DNA of 64,000 nt, from the NCBI GenBank assembly GCA_015709315.1, contig JACCQI010000007.1, forward strand, positions 38,911 to 102,910, in the 5' to 3' direction. This document shows positions 33,922 through 45,232 of this stretch, piece by piece. The notes beneath the pieces were generated by a model. That model was not told where the DNA came from and did no database searches. It worked only from the letters and a program-made list of their open reading frames with translations. A program made the position numbers and the translations under genes. Within the stretch, counting starts at the first letter, position 1. The number at the start of each line of letters is the position of its first letter. Origin of the DNA: Desulfovibrionaceae bacterium (GTDB lineage Bacteria > Desulfobacterota > Desulfovibrionia > Desulfovibrionales > Desulfovibrionaceae).

Positions 33922-33945
33922 GTCCAACCGGCCGAAATCCCAAAA

Positions 33946-33979
33946 AAAGCCCCCTCCGAAACCGTACGGAGGGGGCTTT
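33946..33979. terminator. Bidirectional terminator between chemoreceptor and HU genes
   Basis: AAAGCCCCCTCCG/CGGAGGGGGCTTT forms a 13-bp stem. The A-run on the left gives a strong T-run for the leftward HU transcript, and a weaker T-rich tail serves the rightward one. Confidence 0.85.
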
Positions 33980-33999
33980 GCCTTCTTTATATCACGTAG

Positions 34000-34272
34000 C
34001 TACTTGACTGCGTCCTTGAGGACCTTGCCGGGCTTGAACTGGGCGACCTTGGTGGCCGGGATCTTGATCTCGGCGCCGGTGCGGGGGTTGCGGCCGGTGC
34101 GGGCCTTGCGCTCGGAAACGCTGAAAGTCCCGAAACCGGTCAGGGTCAATTTGTTGCCGGCAGCCAGCTCGCCCTGGATGATCTCCAGAATGGCGTTCAT
34201 GGATGCTTCGGCCTGGGCCTTGGAGGTGCCGTTCTTTTCGGCGATCTTCGCTACGAGTTCAGCTTTGGTCAT
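34000..34272 (-). CDS. HU family DNA-binding protein
   Basis: 90 residues, the standard HU length, starting MTKAELVAKIAEKNGTSK after an AGGAG site; a longer frame upstream is not supported. The HU signature GFGTFSVSERKARTGRNPRTG and the beta-arm end IPATKVAQFKPGKVLKDAV are intact. It compacts and bends DNA as part of the nucleoid. It is monocistronic, with its own terminator. Confidence 0.96.
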   Translation of the reverse strand: MTKAELVAKIAEKNGTSKAQAEASMNAILEIIQGELAAGNKLTLTGFGTFSVSERKARTGRNPRTGAEIKIPATKVAQFKPGKVLKDAVK

Positions 34273-34419
34273 ACAATAACTCCTATACTTGTTGTTTGAT
34301 GCTTTGACTGGTGACACGCAAATCACTTCAAGGACACTTACACGTTCAGGCACGATATGGAAAGTCAAAAAGCGGGGTCTGGCAACACTTTTTACGGAGT
34401 TTTCCGCATAGTGGAACAA

Positions 34420-35157
34420 TCAGCCGAGGATATAGCTGGTGGGATACTCATCCTTTAGTCGTACGAGCACTTCCTCCGCTTCGTCGCGGGAGGGGAAGCT
34501 CCCGGCCTGGACGATGTGCAGCACCCGTCCGTCGCGGGAGACAGTCACGATATTGGCCCCTGAATACCCCGCGCCCACAAGCCTGCCGTGGACCCGCTCG
34601 GCATTGGCCCGCACGGCAAAGGCCCCCACCCGGACGTGGTATCGCTTGACGGCGGCCTGCTCAGGCTGCGGGCGGTTCAACGGCTGGGAGGACACGGCGG
34701 TGATGCGGACGCGGGCCACGCCCTGTTCCACGGTCCCGAGCCGCTTGGCGGCCCCGTAGGAAAGGTCGAGAACGCGCCCATGCACGAACGGCCCCCGGTC
34801 GTTGACCAGCAGGACCACGGACCGATCGTTGGCCAGGTTGGTCACCCGGACCCGGGTCCCCAGGGGCAGGGTCTTGTGGGCCGCGGACAGGCCGTACATG
34901 TCGTACACGTGCCCGCTGGCCGTCTTCTTGCCGTGGAAGTCGCTGCCGTACCAGGAGGCCATGCCCACCTCGTCGTAGCCGCGCGCGGACTTGAGCGGGT
35001 AGTAGGTCCGGCCCATGACCGTGTAGGGGCGCGTCTTGGCATCGTACACGCCGGTCGCGGACGGCGCGGACGACGGCGGCGTGGAATGGATGCGGGACGT
35101 ACATCCCGCCACCCACAGAAGCCCCGCCAGGGCGATGCATGCCAAAACACGGACCAT
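34420..35157 (-). CDS. rlpA: RlpA-like septal-ring lytic transglycosylase lipoprotein
   Basis: 245 residues from ATG 35157 (GGGAG upstream). The signal peptide MVRVLACIALAGLLWVAGC ends in a lipobox (VAGC). A double-psi beta-barrel domain follows (GMASWYGSDFHGKKTASGHVYD, TSHG-like LPLGTRVRVTNLAN, VNDRGPFVHGRVLDLS) with the conserved acid/His active site. A C-terminal SPOR domain (YHVRVGAFAVRANAERV, HIVQAGSFPSRDEAEEVL) binds denuded septal peptidoglycan. RlpA cleaves naked glycan strands during cell separation. Part of the longer upstream frame overlaps aspA and is spurious. Confidence 0.93.
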   Translation of the reverse strand: MVRVLACIALAGLLWVAGCTSRIHSTPPSSAPSATGVYDAKTRPYTVMGRTYYPLKSARGYDEVGMASWYGSDFHGKKTASGHVYDMYGLSAAHKTLPLGTRVRVTNLANDRSVVLLVNDRGPFVHGRVLDLSYGAAKRLGTVEQGVARVRITAVSSQPLNRPQPEQAAVKRYHVRVGAFAVRANAERVHGRLVGAGYSGANIVTVSRDGRVLHIVQAGSFPSRDEAEEVLVRLKDEYPTSYILG

Positions 35158-35249
35158 GGCTCCCTGCCCTCGGCCGATGCGGCCGGTAAAGCTGTCTCGA
35201 TTCTCTATAGAAAATCTAGGTGAAGTCGAGACAAAAGGCAACCCACCCG

Positions 35250-36665
35250 TCACGGACGGTGGAGATACCTCGGCTTGACCATGTTTTCCGGCTTGAGGAT
35301 GTCGTCCAGCTCCTCGCGGCTCAGGTATCCTTTTTCCAGCACGATGGCATAGACCGACCCGCCGGTCCGCATGGCCTCCTTGGCGATCTCGGCGGATTTC
35401 TCGTAGCCGATGAACGGGTTGAGCGCCGTGACCAGGCCGATGGAATGCTCCACCATCTCCCGGCACCGCTCCCGGTTGGCCGTGATGCCGGACACGCAGG
35501 AGTCGGCCAGGGTCAGGCAGGCGCGCCTGAGCATGTTCATGGACTGGAACAGCGAGTAGCCGATGACCGGCTCCATGACGTTCAGTTCCAGCTGCCCGGC
35601 CTCGCTGGCCATGGAAATGGTCACATCGTGGCCGACAACGGAAAACGCCACCTGGTTGACCACCTCGGGGATGACCGGATTGACCTTGCCCGGCATGATG
35701 GAGGACCCCGGCTGCATGGGCGGCAGGTTGATCTCGTTCAGGCCGCACCGGGGGCCGCTGGAAAGCAGGCGCAGGTCGTTGCATATCTTGGACAGCTTCA
35801 CGGCCACGCGCTTGAGCACGCCCGAAAGCTGGACGTAGACCCCGGTGTCCTGGGTGGCCTCCACCAGATCCGGCGAGGAAACCAGTTGCAGGGTGGTGGC
35901 CTCGATCAGCTTTTCCGTAACCGTGCGGGTGTAGTCCGGGTGGGCGTTGAGTCCCGTGCCGATGGCCGTGGCCCCCATGTTGATCTCGTGGACCAGGGCC
36001 TGGGCCTCGTCCAGCCGCTGGACGTCCTCGCCGACCATCACCGCCCAGGCCGAGAATTCCTGCCCCAGCGTCATGGGCACCGCGTCCTGCAACTGGGTGC
36101 GGCCCATCTTGAGCACGTCCGCGAACTCCGCGCCCTTGGCCCTGAACGCGTTCCGCAGGTGGCGCATGGCGTCCATCAGCTCGCGGATGTCCAGGATCAG
36201 GGCGATGTTCAGGGCCGACGGATACACGTCATTGGTGGACTGGGACATGTTCACGTGGTTGAGCGGATGCAGGAATTCGTAGTCCCCCTTGTCGCGGCCC
36301 ATCAGCTCCAGGGCGCGGTTGCAGAGGACCTCGTTGGCGTTCATGTTGGCCGAGGTGCCCGCCCCGCCCTGCATGACGTCCACCACGAACTGGTCGTGCA
36401 GCCTGCCCGACAGAAGCTCCTCGCAGGCCCGGGCGATGGCCCGGCTCTTGTCCTTGTCCAGAAGCCCCAATGAGGCGTTGGCCTCGGCCGCGGCCAGCTT
36501 GACGTAGGCCAGGGCGTCGATCAGCCTCGGATAGTGGGACATGGGGATGCCCGAGATATGGAAATTGTCCATGGCCCGCTTGGTCTGGACGCCGTAGTAG
36601 GCGTCCACGGGAACCCGGACTTCGCCCAGGCTGTCGTGTTCGATACGGTATTTTTCGTTGCTCAT
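35250..36665 (-). CDS. aspA: Aspartate ammonia-lyase
   Basis: 471 residues from ATG 36665 (GGAG upstream). The fumarase/aspartase signature GSSIMPGKVNPV and the catalytic-loop context are intact. AspA-like rather than FumC-like stretches include VPVDAYYGVQTKRAMDNF, GGAGTSANMNANEVLCNRALELMG, LKMGRTQLQDAVPMTLGQEF and LNPFIGYEKSAEIAKEA. It deaminates aspartate to fumarate, supplying fumarate or ammonium. It is transcribed away from typA, with a 161-nt divergent promoter region between them. A fumarase role is less likely but not excluded. Confidence 0.88.
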   Translation of the reverse strand: MSNEKYRIEHDSLGEVRVPVDAYYGVQTKRAMDNFHISGIPMSHYPRLIDALAYVKLAAAEANASLGLLDKDKSRAIARACEELLSGRLHDQFVVDVMQGGAGTSANMNANEVLCNRALELMGRDKGDYEFLHPLNHVNMSQSTNDVYPSALNIALILDIRELMDAMRHLRNAFRAKGAEFADVLKMGRTQLQDAVPMTLGQEFSAWAVMVGEDVQRLDEAQALVHEINMGATAIGTGLNAHPDYTRTVTEKLIEATTLQLVSSPDLVEATQDTGVYVQLSGVLKRVAVKLSKICNDLRLLSSGPRCGLNEINLPPMQPGSSIMPGKVNPVIPEVVNQVAFSVVGHDVTISMASEAGQLELNVMEPVIGYSLFQSMNMLRRACLTLADSCVSGITANRERCREMVEHSIGLVTALNPFIGYEKSAEIAKEAMRTGGSVYAIVLEKGYLSREELDDILKPENMVKPRYLHRP

Positions 36666-36826
36666 GTAAGGTTCTCCGTAAGTTGAATGGAGGCGATGGT
36701 ACCCGAAAACCACACCCCTGAGAACGACATTCTTCGCCGTCACGAAATCTCTCCTTGCCAGCGGGGACCAATTCGGTTAACCGCTTCCCTGCGCCTTTGC
36801 GCCCATTACCTATTTATGGAGAAACC

Positions 36827-38668
<1,842 letters not shown>

Positions 38669-38693
38669 ACGGCAACTCCCCGAATATTCTCCC

Positions 38694-38722
38694 AAGGGCT
38701 GCGGCATGCCGCAGCCCTTTTT
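38694..38722 (+). terminator. Terminator after typA
   Basis: AAGGGCTGCGG-CATG-CCGCAGCCCTT followed by TTT, 26 nt after the stop. A classic intrinsic terminator. Confidence 0.9.
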
Positions 38723-38778
38723 CGTGCCAAACCAAAGGAATGAAAAGTACACTCTATTAGTCTGAATTCATAGAACAA

Positions 38779-38807
38779 TTGACAGGGTATAAAAGCGAAA
38801 GCATAGT
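38779..38807 (+). promoter_or_regulatory. Sigma70-type promoter of wtpABC
   Basis: TTGACA (38779-38784), a 17-bp spacer, then CATAGT (38802-38807, 4/6 match). The expected start point is near 38814, inside the dyad at 38813-38828. Confidence 0.7.
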
Positions 38808-38812
38808 TCATT

Positions 38813-38828
38813 ATGCTAAATTCAGCAT
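38813..38828. promoter_or_regulatory. Dyad ATGCT-N6-AGCAT over the wtpA transcription start
   Basis: A 5-bp inverted repeat spaced by AAATTC and placed over the predicted start point, where a metal- or oxyanion-responsive repressor would act. It does not match the E. coli ModE consensus. A TunR-type tungstate regulator, known from sulfate reducers, is one candidate. Confidence 0.45.
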
Positions 38829-38852
38829 CATCATCAATCGAGGAGCAAGAAT

Positions 38853-39833
38853 ATGAAATGGATTTTGACCTCCGTTGCCGCAACCCTGCTGTTCGTTCTT
38901 CCCATGCTGTTGTCGCCGAGCGCGGCACAGGCCGAACCTTCCGGCAAGCTGATTGTCTTCCACGCCGGCAGCCTGTCGGTTCCCTTCGCCCAGATCGAAA
39001 AGAATTTTGAAGCGATGTATCCCGAGGTCGATGTCCTGCGCGAAGCGGGCGGCTCCACCAAGATGGCCCGCCTGATCTCCGAAGTGGGCAAGCCCGCGGA
39101 CATCATGGCCTCTGCGGACTATGTGGTCATCGACAAGAACCTGATCCCCAAATTCGCTTCCTTCAACGTGCGTTTCGCCGCCAACCAGATGGTCCTGTGC
39201 TACACGGACAAGTCCAAATTCGCCAATGAGATCAACGGCGACAACTGGATCGACATCCTGGCCCGCGAAGGCGTGGTCTGGGGCCACTCCGACCCGAATC
39301 TCGATCCCTGCGGCTACCGCTCCCTGATGGTCCTGCAACTGGCCGAGAAATTCTACGGCAAGAAGGGGTTGTACGACACCCTGATCGCCAACCGGCCCGA
39401 GAAGAACGTCCGGCCCAAGTCCGTGGAACTCATCTCCCTGCTCCAGAGCGGCCACATGGACTACGCCTGGGAATACCTGTCCGTGGCCGTGCAGCACGGG
39501 CTGAAGTACGTCACCCTGGACAAGCACCTCAACCTCGGCGACTACGCCATGACCGACTACTACTCCACCGCCAAGGTGCAGGTCACCGGCAAGAAGCCCG
39601 GCACCTTCATCGACCGCGTGGGCAAGTCCATCACCTACGGCGTGACCAAGATCGACAATGCGCCCAATCCCGAGGCCGCCGACGCCTTCCTGGCCTACCT
39701 GTTCGCCGCCGACGGCGGGCTGAAGGTTCTCAAGGACATGGGCCAGCCTCCGTTCGTTCCCGTGCGCACCAACGCCGCCGGCATGGCCAAGCTCCCCGAG
39801 TCCCTCAAAGGCCTGGTAACCGTTTCCGAATAA
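38853..39833 (+). CDS. wtpA: Tungstate/molybdate ABC transporter substrate-binding protein
   Basis: 326 residues. A signal peptide ([20 protein letters not shown], cleavage after AQA near residue 28) precedes a type II periplasmic binding fold. The opening strand [14 protein letters not shown] is the hallmark of the WtpA/ModA branch. It differs from the TupA type, which begins with a TTTS motif. Oxyanion-binding serines are expected in HAGSLS and in the GGSTKMA loop. It delivers tungstate or molybdate to WtpB/WtpC. Tungstate is favoured by the tungsten-type aldehyde oxidoreductase encoded about 6.5 kb downstream. Confidence 0.88.
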   Translation: MKWILTSVAATLLFVLPMLLSPSAAQAEPSGKLIVFHAGSLSVPFAQIEKNFEAMYPEVDVLREAGGSTKMARLISEVGKPADIMASADYVVIDKNLIPKFASFNVRFAANQMVLCYTDKSKFANEINGDNWIDILAREGVVWGHSDPNLDPCGYRSLMVLQLAEKFYGKKGLYDTLIANRPEKNVRPKSVELISLLQSGHMDYAWEYLSVAVQHGLKYVTLDKHLNLGDYAMTDYYSTAKVQVTGKKPGTFIDRVGKSITYGVTKIDNAPNPEAADAFLAYLFAADGGLKVLKDMGQPPFVPVRTNAAGMAKLPESLKGLVTVSE

Positions 39834-39836
39834 CGC

Positions 39837-40664
39837 ATGGCCACGACGAACAACCGGGAAGAGGGTACGCTTCTGCGTACCCTCCCCGGACGTATTTTCC
39901 AGGGCTGGATGACGATCTCCGCGGGCCTTGTCCTGCTGTTCATCGCCATCCCGCTGTTGACCACGCTGACCGCGCCCACGGGTGAGATCCTCCTGGAGAC
40001 CCTGAACGACGCCGACGTGCTCAAGTCGGTCTGGCTCTCCATGACCACCTCGGCCATGGCGGCGGGCCTGGCCTTCGTCTTCGGCACGCCGCTCGCCTAC
40101 TTCCTGGCCCGCAACGACTTTCCGGGCAAGAAGGTGGTGGAAAGCCTGGTCGATCTGCCGATCATGATCCCCCACCCCGTGGTGGGCATCGCCCTGCTCA
40201 GCCTGACCAGCCCCAACATGTGGTTCGGGGAGTTCCTGCAATCCATGGGCGTGACCATCATGGGCACCAGGACCGGCATCGTCTGCGTGCTCCTGTTCGT
40301 GGGCATGCCCTTTTACGTGAACACGGCCAAGTCCGGCATCGAGTCCATCCCCCGGCGCATGGAAAACGTGTCGCGCTCCCTGGGGGCCGGATCGGCGGCC
40401 ACCTTTTTCCGCATCACCCTGCCGCTGTGCTGGCGGCACATGCTGGTGGGCATGATCATGTGCATGGCACGGGCCATCTCCGAATTCGGGGCCATCATCA
40501 TCGTGGCCTACCATCCCATGATCGCCCCGGTGCTCATGTACGAGCGGTTCACCGCCTACGGCCTGACCTATTCCCAGCCCGTGGCCGTCATCCTCATCGT
40601 GGTCAGCATGCTCTTCTTCCTGCTGCTCAGGTCCATGTCGCTGCCCAAGTCGGAGGCCCAATGA
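39837..40664 (+). CDS. wtpB: Tungstate/molybdate ABC transporter permease
   Basis: 275 residues with about six membrane helices. The inner-membrane permease (EAA) loop is seen in SIPRRMENVSRSLGAGSAATFFRITLPLCW, about residues 170-200. It forms the channel for the WtpA-bound anion. The gene starts 3 nt after wtpA and overlaps wtpC by ATGA. Confidence 0.9.
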   Translation: MATTNNREEGTLLRTLPGRIFQGWMTISAGLVLLFIAIPLLTTLTAPTGEILLETLNDADVLKSVWLSMTTSAMAAGLAFVFGTPLAYFLARNDFPGKKVVESLVDLPIMIPHPVVGIALLSLTSPNMWFGEFLQSMGVTIMGTRTGIVCVLLFVGMPFYVNTAKSGIESIPRRMENVSRSLGAGSAATFFRITLPLCWRHMLVGMIMCMARAISEFGAIIIVAYHPMIAPVLMYERFTAYGLTYSQPVAVILIVVSMLFFLLLRSMSLPKSEAQ

Positions 40665-41713
40665 TCCGGCTCACCGCGCTGCACATGGATTTGCCGGGCT
40701 TCACCCTGAACGACGTGGACCTGCACATCCGCAAGGGGGAATTCTTCGCCCTCATGGGGTCCACGGGATCGGGCAAGACGCTGGTTCTCGAAACAGTGGC
40801 CGGGCTGGCCCCGCTGGACTCCGGCACCGTGGAGATAGGCGGCCGCGACGTAACCAAACTGCCGCCCGAGGCGCGGCGGGTGAGCCTGGTCTACCAGGAC
40901 CACGCCCTGTTCCCGCACCTGACCGTGCTGCAAAACGTCATGTACGGGCAGCGCTACCACGGCATCCCCAAGGAACGGGGGCGGCGCGAGGCCCGCGACC
41001 TGCTGGACGCCCTGGGCCTGGCCCGGCTGGAAAACCGGAAGCCCGCCCGGCTGTCCGGCGGCGAGAAGCAGCGCACGGCCATGGCCCGCGCCCTGGCCTG
41101 CCGCCCGGACGTGGTCCTGCTGGACGAACCCCTCTCCTCCCTGGACCCGCAGTTCAGGGGCGAGCTGCGGCACACCCTGAAGCAGATCCACGAGGACATG
41201 GGGGCCACCTTCCTCATGGTTACCCACGATTTCACCGACGCCATGGTCCTGGCCGAGCGCGGGGCTGTCATCAAGGACGGCTCCCTGCACCAGCAGGACA
41301 CGGTGACCAACATCTTCCGCCGTCCGGCCACGCCGTTCACGGCCTCGTTCGTGGGCATGACCAACGTGTTCCCGGCCCGCTACGACAACGGCTCATGCGC
41401 GTTCGCGGGCCATTCCTTCGACGGCCTGCCCGGCCTGCCGGAGTGGCGCGCGGGCTTCGCGGCCCTGCGGCCCGAGGACGTCATCGTGGGAACGGCCGCC
41501 GATTTCCCGGCCGAATGGCATATCATGGAAGGAACGGTGGAACGGCTGGAACGGGAAGGATTCACCTGGACGGCCACGGTCCGGTGCAGCGGCCAATCGC
41601 TGACCGCCATGGTGGACCGGCACATGGTCCTCAACCGGGGCCTGGGCATCGACTCGCCCGTGACCGTGGGCTTTGCCGGGGAGCATCTCCACCACATGCC
41701 AAAGGACGTCTGA
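40661..41713 (+). CDS. wtpC: Tungstate/molybdate ABC transporter ATPase
   Basis: 350 residues from ATG 40661, overlapping the wtpB stop. The motifs are Walker A GSTGSGKT, the Q-loop region VYQDHALFPHL, signature LSGGEKQRTAMARALA, Walker B VVLLDEPLSSLD and the switch histidine in VTHDFTDA. The C-terminal ~110 residues form a TOBE-like regulatory domain, as in ModC/WtpC, which may bind the oxyanion and inhibit uptake. It powers import by WtpB. Confidence 0.92.
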   Translation: MIRLTALHMDLPGFTLNDVDLHIRKGEFFALMGSTGSGKTLVLETVAGLAPLDSGTVEIGGRDVTKLPPEARRVSLVYQDHALFPHLTVLQNVMYGQRYHGIPKERGRREARDLLDALGLARLENRKPARLSGGEKQRTAMARALACRPDVVLLDEPLSSLDPQFRGELRHTLKQIHEDMGATFLMVTHDFTDAMVLAERGAVIKDGSLHQQDTVTNIFRRPATPFTASFVGMTNVFPARYDNGSCAFAGHSFDGLPGLPEWRAGFAALRPEDVIVGTAADFPAEWHIMEGTVERLEREGFTWTATVRCSGQSLTAMVDRHMVLNRGLGIDSPVTVGFAGEHLHHMPKDV

Positions 41714-41892
41714 CGGCCCGACCGGGTACCGGAACAGGCGGATCGGGACGCTCAGGACGATGATCGCCGCCGACAGGGGCCTCCCCGCGCTTTCCCCGCA
41801 GAAATCAACCGCAAAGCGCCGGACCGGACATTGACTTTGACCGGCGAAACGGTAGAATTCATACAATCGTCGCACCCTCAACAGCCACCGCC

Positions 41893-42822
41893 ATGAAGCC
41901 GCCCTTTGTCAAGCAATCCACCATCGACTACTGGAACGAATGCCGGGAGAACGGCCTGTCCGTGTTCGACTTCATCCACGGTTACGTCTATGGCCGCTGG
42001 TGCTACCACTACATCGGCCTGGCCGGGGACAAAAACCCGTGGTGGCGCTGGCTCTGGATACCGCTGGTCATCCTCATCGACCGGCACGCGCCCTTCCGCC
42101 CCACCGAGGACAACCAAACCGGCGACCCGAACCAGAAAAAGCCCACCTGGGGCGACCAGTACCACGGCAAGCCCCTGCCGCTCGACGAGGCGTCCAAGCT
42201 CATCCGGCTCGACCGCCCGGTGAACACCGAGTTCCCGGAGCAGGTCCTGCCCTATACCCGATGCCGGGACATCATCCTCAACGGCAATCCGCGCATCGTC
42301 CTGCTCGAATGCCCCTGCCGGGCGGGCATGAAGAACCCGTGCCGCCCCACGGACGTCTGCATCCTGGTCGGCGACCCGTTCGCCGGGTTCATGCTGGAGC
42401 ACCACCCGGACAAGACGCGAGCCATCACCCGCGAGGAGGCGCTGCGGGTCGTCCGGGCGGAACAGGCGCGCGGCCATGTTTCCCACGCGTTCTTCAAGGA
42501 TGTGGCGCTCGGCCGGTTCTACGCCATCTGCAATTGCTGCTCCTGCTGCTGCGGGGCCATGAAGGCCCAGCGCCAGGGCATGAACATGCTCTGCCCGTCC
42601 GGCTACCTGGCCGAGGTGGACCCGGAAAAATGCGTCAAATGCGGCACCTGCGCCGAAAAATGCCAGTTCAAGGCCATCGGCTTCGGCAAGGACTCGGCCT
42701 TCATCCGCGAGGACCGCTGCATGGGCTGCGGCGTCTGCACCCTGTCCTGCTCCAAAGAAGCCCTCTCCCTCAAGCTCGCCCCGCAAAAAGGCGCACCCAT
42801 TCTGGTGGATGAGCTACGCTGA
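41893..42822 (+). CDS. Cysteine-rich 4Fe-4S ferredoxin-domain protein
   Basis: 309 residues. The C-terminal ~65 residues are a classic 2[4Fe-4S] ferredoxin (CVKCGTCAEKCQFKA and CMGCGVCTLSCSKEA). Upstream are an ECPCRAGMKNPC motif (about residue 140) and a run NCCSCCCGAM (about residue 220), which give extra cluster or metal ligands. The N-terminus has one weak hydrophobic stretch (WWRWLWIPLVILI), possibly a membrane association. Function is not known. It follows wtpC in the same direction after 179 nt, so a link to the tungsten enzyme is possible but unproven. Confidence 0.75.
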   Translation: MKPPFVKQSTIDYWNECRENGLSVFDFIHGYVYGRWCYHYIGLAGDKNPWWRWLWIPLVILIDRHAPFRPTEDNQTGDPNQKKPTWGDQYHGKPLPLDEASKLIRLDRPVNTEFPEQVLPYTRCRDIILNGNPRIVLLECPCRAGMKNPCRPTDVCILVGDPFAGFMLEHHPDKTRAITREEALRVVRAEQARGHVSHAFFKDVALGRFYAICNCCSCCCGAMKAQRQGMNMLCPSGYLAEVDPEKCVKCGTCAEKCQFKAIGFGKDSAFIREDRCMGCGVCTLSCSKEALSLKLAPQKGAPILVDELR

Positions 42823-42832
42823 GAAACCGGGC

Positions 42833-43195
42833 CTATTGCAATGAGCTTCCGGCCAGCTCCAGAGAGGATCTCGCCGAGTTGAGATCGGCCAACACGCCCT
42901 CCTCAGCTTCCGCAGCACCCTCTTGCACAGCTTTTACCATAGCCTGAATATCGGCCTCGGCCTCGCCCTGAACGCACTGCAAATACGCCTCGACCTCGGA
43001 TACATAGGCGTTATATTCGGAGACTGCCTGATTGTAACTTTCGACATCAGAAACATAAAAATATGGAACAGACGGTTTATAGCAATCCGGTTCCCAAGTA
43101 TTCATGAATCCGATCGAAGTCATTCCCAACGAACCGGCATAGGAAATCCCAGCCCAACTAATCACCAACATGCCAGCAAAAAGCCAGTTTTTCAT
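42833..43195 (-). CDS. Small secreted helical protein, unknown function
   Basis: 120 residues with a signal peptide (MKNWLFAGMLVISWAGISYA, cleavage after SYA) and a TGGAG ribosome-binding site. The mature part is acidic and mostly helical (YVSEVEAYLQCVQGEAEADIQAMVKAV), with two cysteines that could form a disulfide. The codon usage looks more AT-rich than that of its neighbours, and I recognise no family. Confidence 0.6.
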   Translation of the reverse strand: MKNWLFAGMLVISWAGISYAGSLGMTSIGFMNTWEPDCYKPSVPYFYVSDVESYNQAVSEYNAYVSEVEAYLQCVQGEAEADIQAMVKAVQEGAAEAEEGVLADLNSARSSLELAGSSLQ

Positions 43196-43271
43196 AATAA
43201 CTCCATATCCTTCTGAACAGTCATCCGCACGACAAAAAAGACAATATCGACTTACTGCTTTAGCGGCAACG

Positions 43272-43297
43272 AAAAAAGGCGCTTTCGCGCCTTTTTT
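43272..43297. terminator. Bidirectional terminator AAAAAAGGCGC/GCGCCTTTTTT
   Basis: Symmetric hairpin with a TTTC loop and T-runs for both directions, between two leftward genes. It ends the 126-residue gene transcript. Confidence 0.85.
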
Positions 43298-43314
43298 CGC
43301 AATAATTTAGGTAG

Positions 43315-43695
43315 TTATCCCAGCGTGATGATCAGCGGAACCACGTGCAGTTCGCGCGAATCCTCACGGGTATTGCCGAATTGCCAGGTGGCGGACGCGT
43401 GGCCCGCAGCCTCGGCCACGGCCTCGGCGATGCCGCCCGCGTTGATGACCGGATGCCGGGCAAAGACCTTGGGCAAACCGTAGGTCAGGTTGCAGGCCAG
43501 GCACTTGCCCGGCCGCTGGATCAGCCGCAGCACGAACTCCAGGGCGGCGTCCCGGTGGCCCACATAGCCAAGCTCGATGTCGTAACTCCCCTCTTCGGCG
43601 TCGCCGAACAGGGCCTCGAAAAAATCGTCCGCGCGCTCGGGCGGAAAGATCGTCCGCAGCCTCTCGTCGGTAAAGATATCGCCATACCGGCTCAT
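43315..43695 (-). CDS. Conserved hypothetical protein
   Basis: 126 residues beginning MSRYGDIFTDERLRTIFPPERADDFF. It has a C-x2-C pair (KCLACNLTYG), an acidic N-terminal half, and a C-terminal SATWQFGN...ELHVVPLIIT strand region. No membrane segment or signal peptide is visible. I can assign no function. It is the last gene before a bidirectional terminator, and the start has a GAGGGGAGTGC site upstream. Confidence 0.65.
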   Translation of the reverse strand: MSRYGDIFTDERLRTIFPPERADDFFEALFGDAEEGSYDIELGYVGHRDAALEFVLRLIQRPGKCLACNLTYGLPKVFARHPVINAGGIAEAVAEAAGHASATWQFGNTREDSRELHVVPLIITLG

Positions 43696-43779
43696 GCACT
43701 CCCCTCTCGTCTGGTAAATTGACAGGAAGGAGAGTCTCTACAGGAAAACAACCCTGTCAGCAAGCCCGGCCGACTTTCC

Positions 43780-45066
43780 TCAAACAAGAACAAAAAAGAG
43801 CGTCACCCCGCAGGCCAGGAAGGCCAGGCACGGCATGACCAGCTTGCGCCAGGTGCGCATGAGGTCGCACCGGAAGTACTGGCAGGTCAGGATGAGGCAG
43901 ATATGGATGGGCGAAACCATGACGCCCGTGAACCCGCAGAACGTGGCCAGCACCAGGTACGGGATCATCTGATCCTGCATGCCCAGGGACCCGAGCACGC
44001 CGAGCAGCAACGGGAAGGTGGCCCCCACAAAGGCCACGTTGATGCCCGCCACCAGGCCGACCAGGAACGGCAGAAAAGCCGCCGACGCGAACAGGGCCGC
44101 CTCGCCGCCCGCCTTGTCGGCCATCTCCCGGACCACGCCCGCCGCCTGCATGATGTCCTTGAACACGAAGATGGAGACGATGACGAAGACCATGGACCAC
44201 AGGGACTTCTTGGTCAGCACGTCGCGCAGGAAGTCAAGCCCGAGCTGGGTGTTCTGGACCATGACGCAGACCACGGCCAGCGCCAGGGCCGCCACCACCC
44301 CGGCCTCGAACGGAATGGACGGGGCAAAGGCCGCAATGGCCGTTTCCAATCCCACGGCCCCGATGATGGCCGTCAGGAGCGGCAGTCCCTCGCGCAGGGC
44401 CGCGGACTTGCTCCGCCCGGTCGGCAGCTCGGGCATGGCGATGTCGCCCGCTCCCAGAACGCCCGGCCGCAGGAAAAAGAACCAACCGATGAGCAGCATG
44501 GCCGGGGTGCCCGGCCAGGTGCGCGAGATGAGGTCGATGATCTGGATGTCGGCCAGGGCCACGGTCAGGATGATGCCGGGATACAGCGGCCAGATCAACT
44601 CCCAGACGTGGCGGAACCAGTAATTGAGCACGGCCCGGTCCGCGTTGCGGATCTTCATGTCCTCGGACACGGTCTTGACCATGGGTGCGGAAAAGACCGC
44701 CCCGCCGGGCATGGGCAGCAGCCCGATGAGCGCCGGGAAAAAGACCAGCCGGAGCCTCGGGCTGGTCAGGAAGCCGGACAGCGCCTCCATGAGCCGTTTG
44801 GACTGGCCGGACCGCTCCATGGCGTCCGACAGGATGAGGATCAGCCCCACGATGGCCAGCAGGAAATGGAATTTCTCCTGGGTCAGGGCCACGGCCCCGG
44901 CCTTGAGGATGGGCAGCGGCCCCAGACCGAACAAAAGGCCCATGGCCACGCCGCCGATGAGGATGGACAGCCCCAGGCCGATCTTGAACCGCATGCCCGC
45001 GAGCATGAGGAGGAAGGCGAAAAGCACCTTGGCGAACGGCATGAGCTTGACGATGATCGCTTCCAC
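43780..45066 (-). CDS. DUF401-family integral membrane permease
   Basis: 428 residues from a GTG start, with about 11 hydrophobic segments. The sequence LVFFPALIGLLPMPGGAVFSAPMV and the WFRHVWELIWPLYPGIIL block are typical of DUF401 proteins, an ion-transporter-superfamily branch of unknown substrate that is frequent in delta-proteobacteria and methanogens. It is transcribed divergently from the 155-residue gene to its right. Confidence 0.85.
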   Translation of the reverse strand: MEAIIVKLMPFAKVLFAFLLMLAGMRFKIGLGLSILIGGVAMGLLFGLGPLPILKAGAVALTQEKFHFLLAIVGLILILSDAMERSGQSKRLMEALSGFLTSPRLRLVFFPALIGLLPMPGGAVFSAPMVKTVSEDMKIRNADRAVLNYWFRHVWELIWPLYPGIILTVALADIQIIDLISRTWPGTPAMLLIGWFFFLRPGVLGAGDIAMPELPTGRSKSAALREGLPLLTAIIGAVGLETAIAAFAPSIPFEAGVVAALALAVVCVMVQNTQLGLDFLRDVLTKKSLWSMVFVIVSIFVFKDIMQAAGVVREMADKAGGEAALFASAAFLPFLVGLVAGINVAFVGATFPLLLGVLGSLGMQDQMIPYLVLATFCGFTGVMVSPIHICLILTCQYFRCDLMRTWRKLVMPCLAFLACGVTLFFVLV

Positions 45067-45232
45067 GGGGCGTCCTTTCTTCAGGGTTGAGGGAAGAATC
45101 CTTCTACCTTCAAATCCCGCGAAAGGAAACGCGAATGTTCGGCCCGGGCAGGACGCCCTTGCCCGGACCCGATCATTGGGCTACATTCCCGCCTGTACCC
45201 ATTGACCGTTCACTTGTTGGAGACGACCGAGC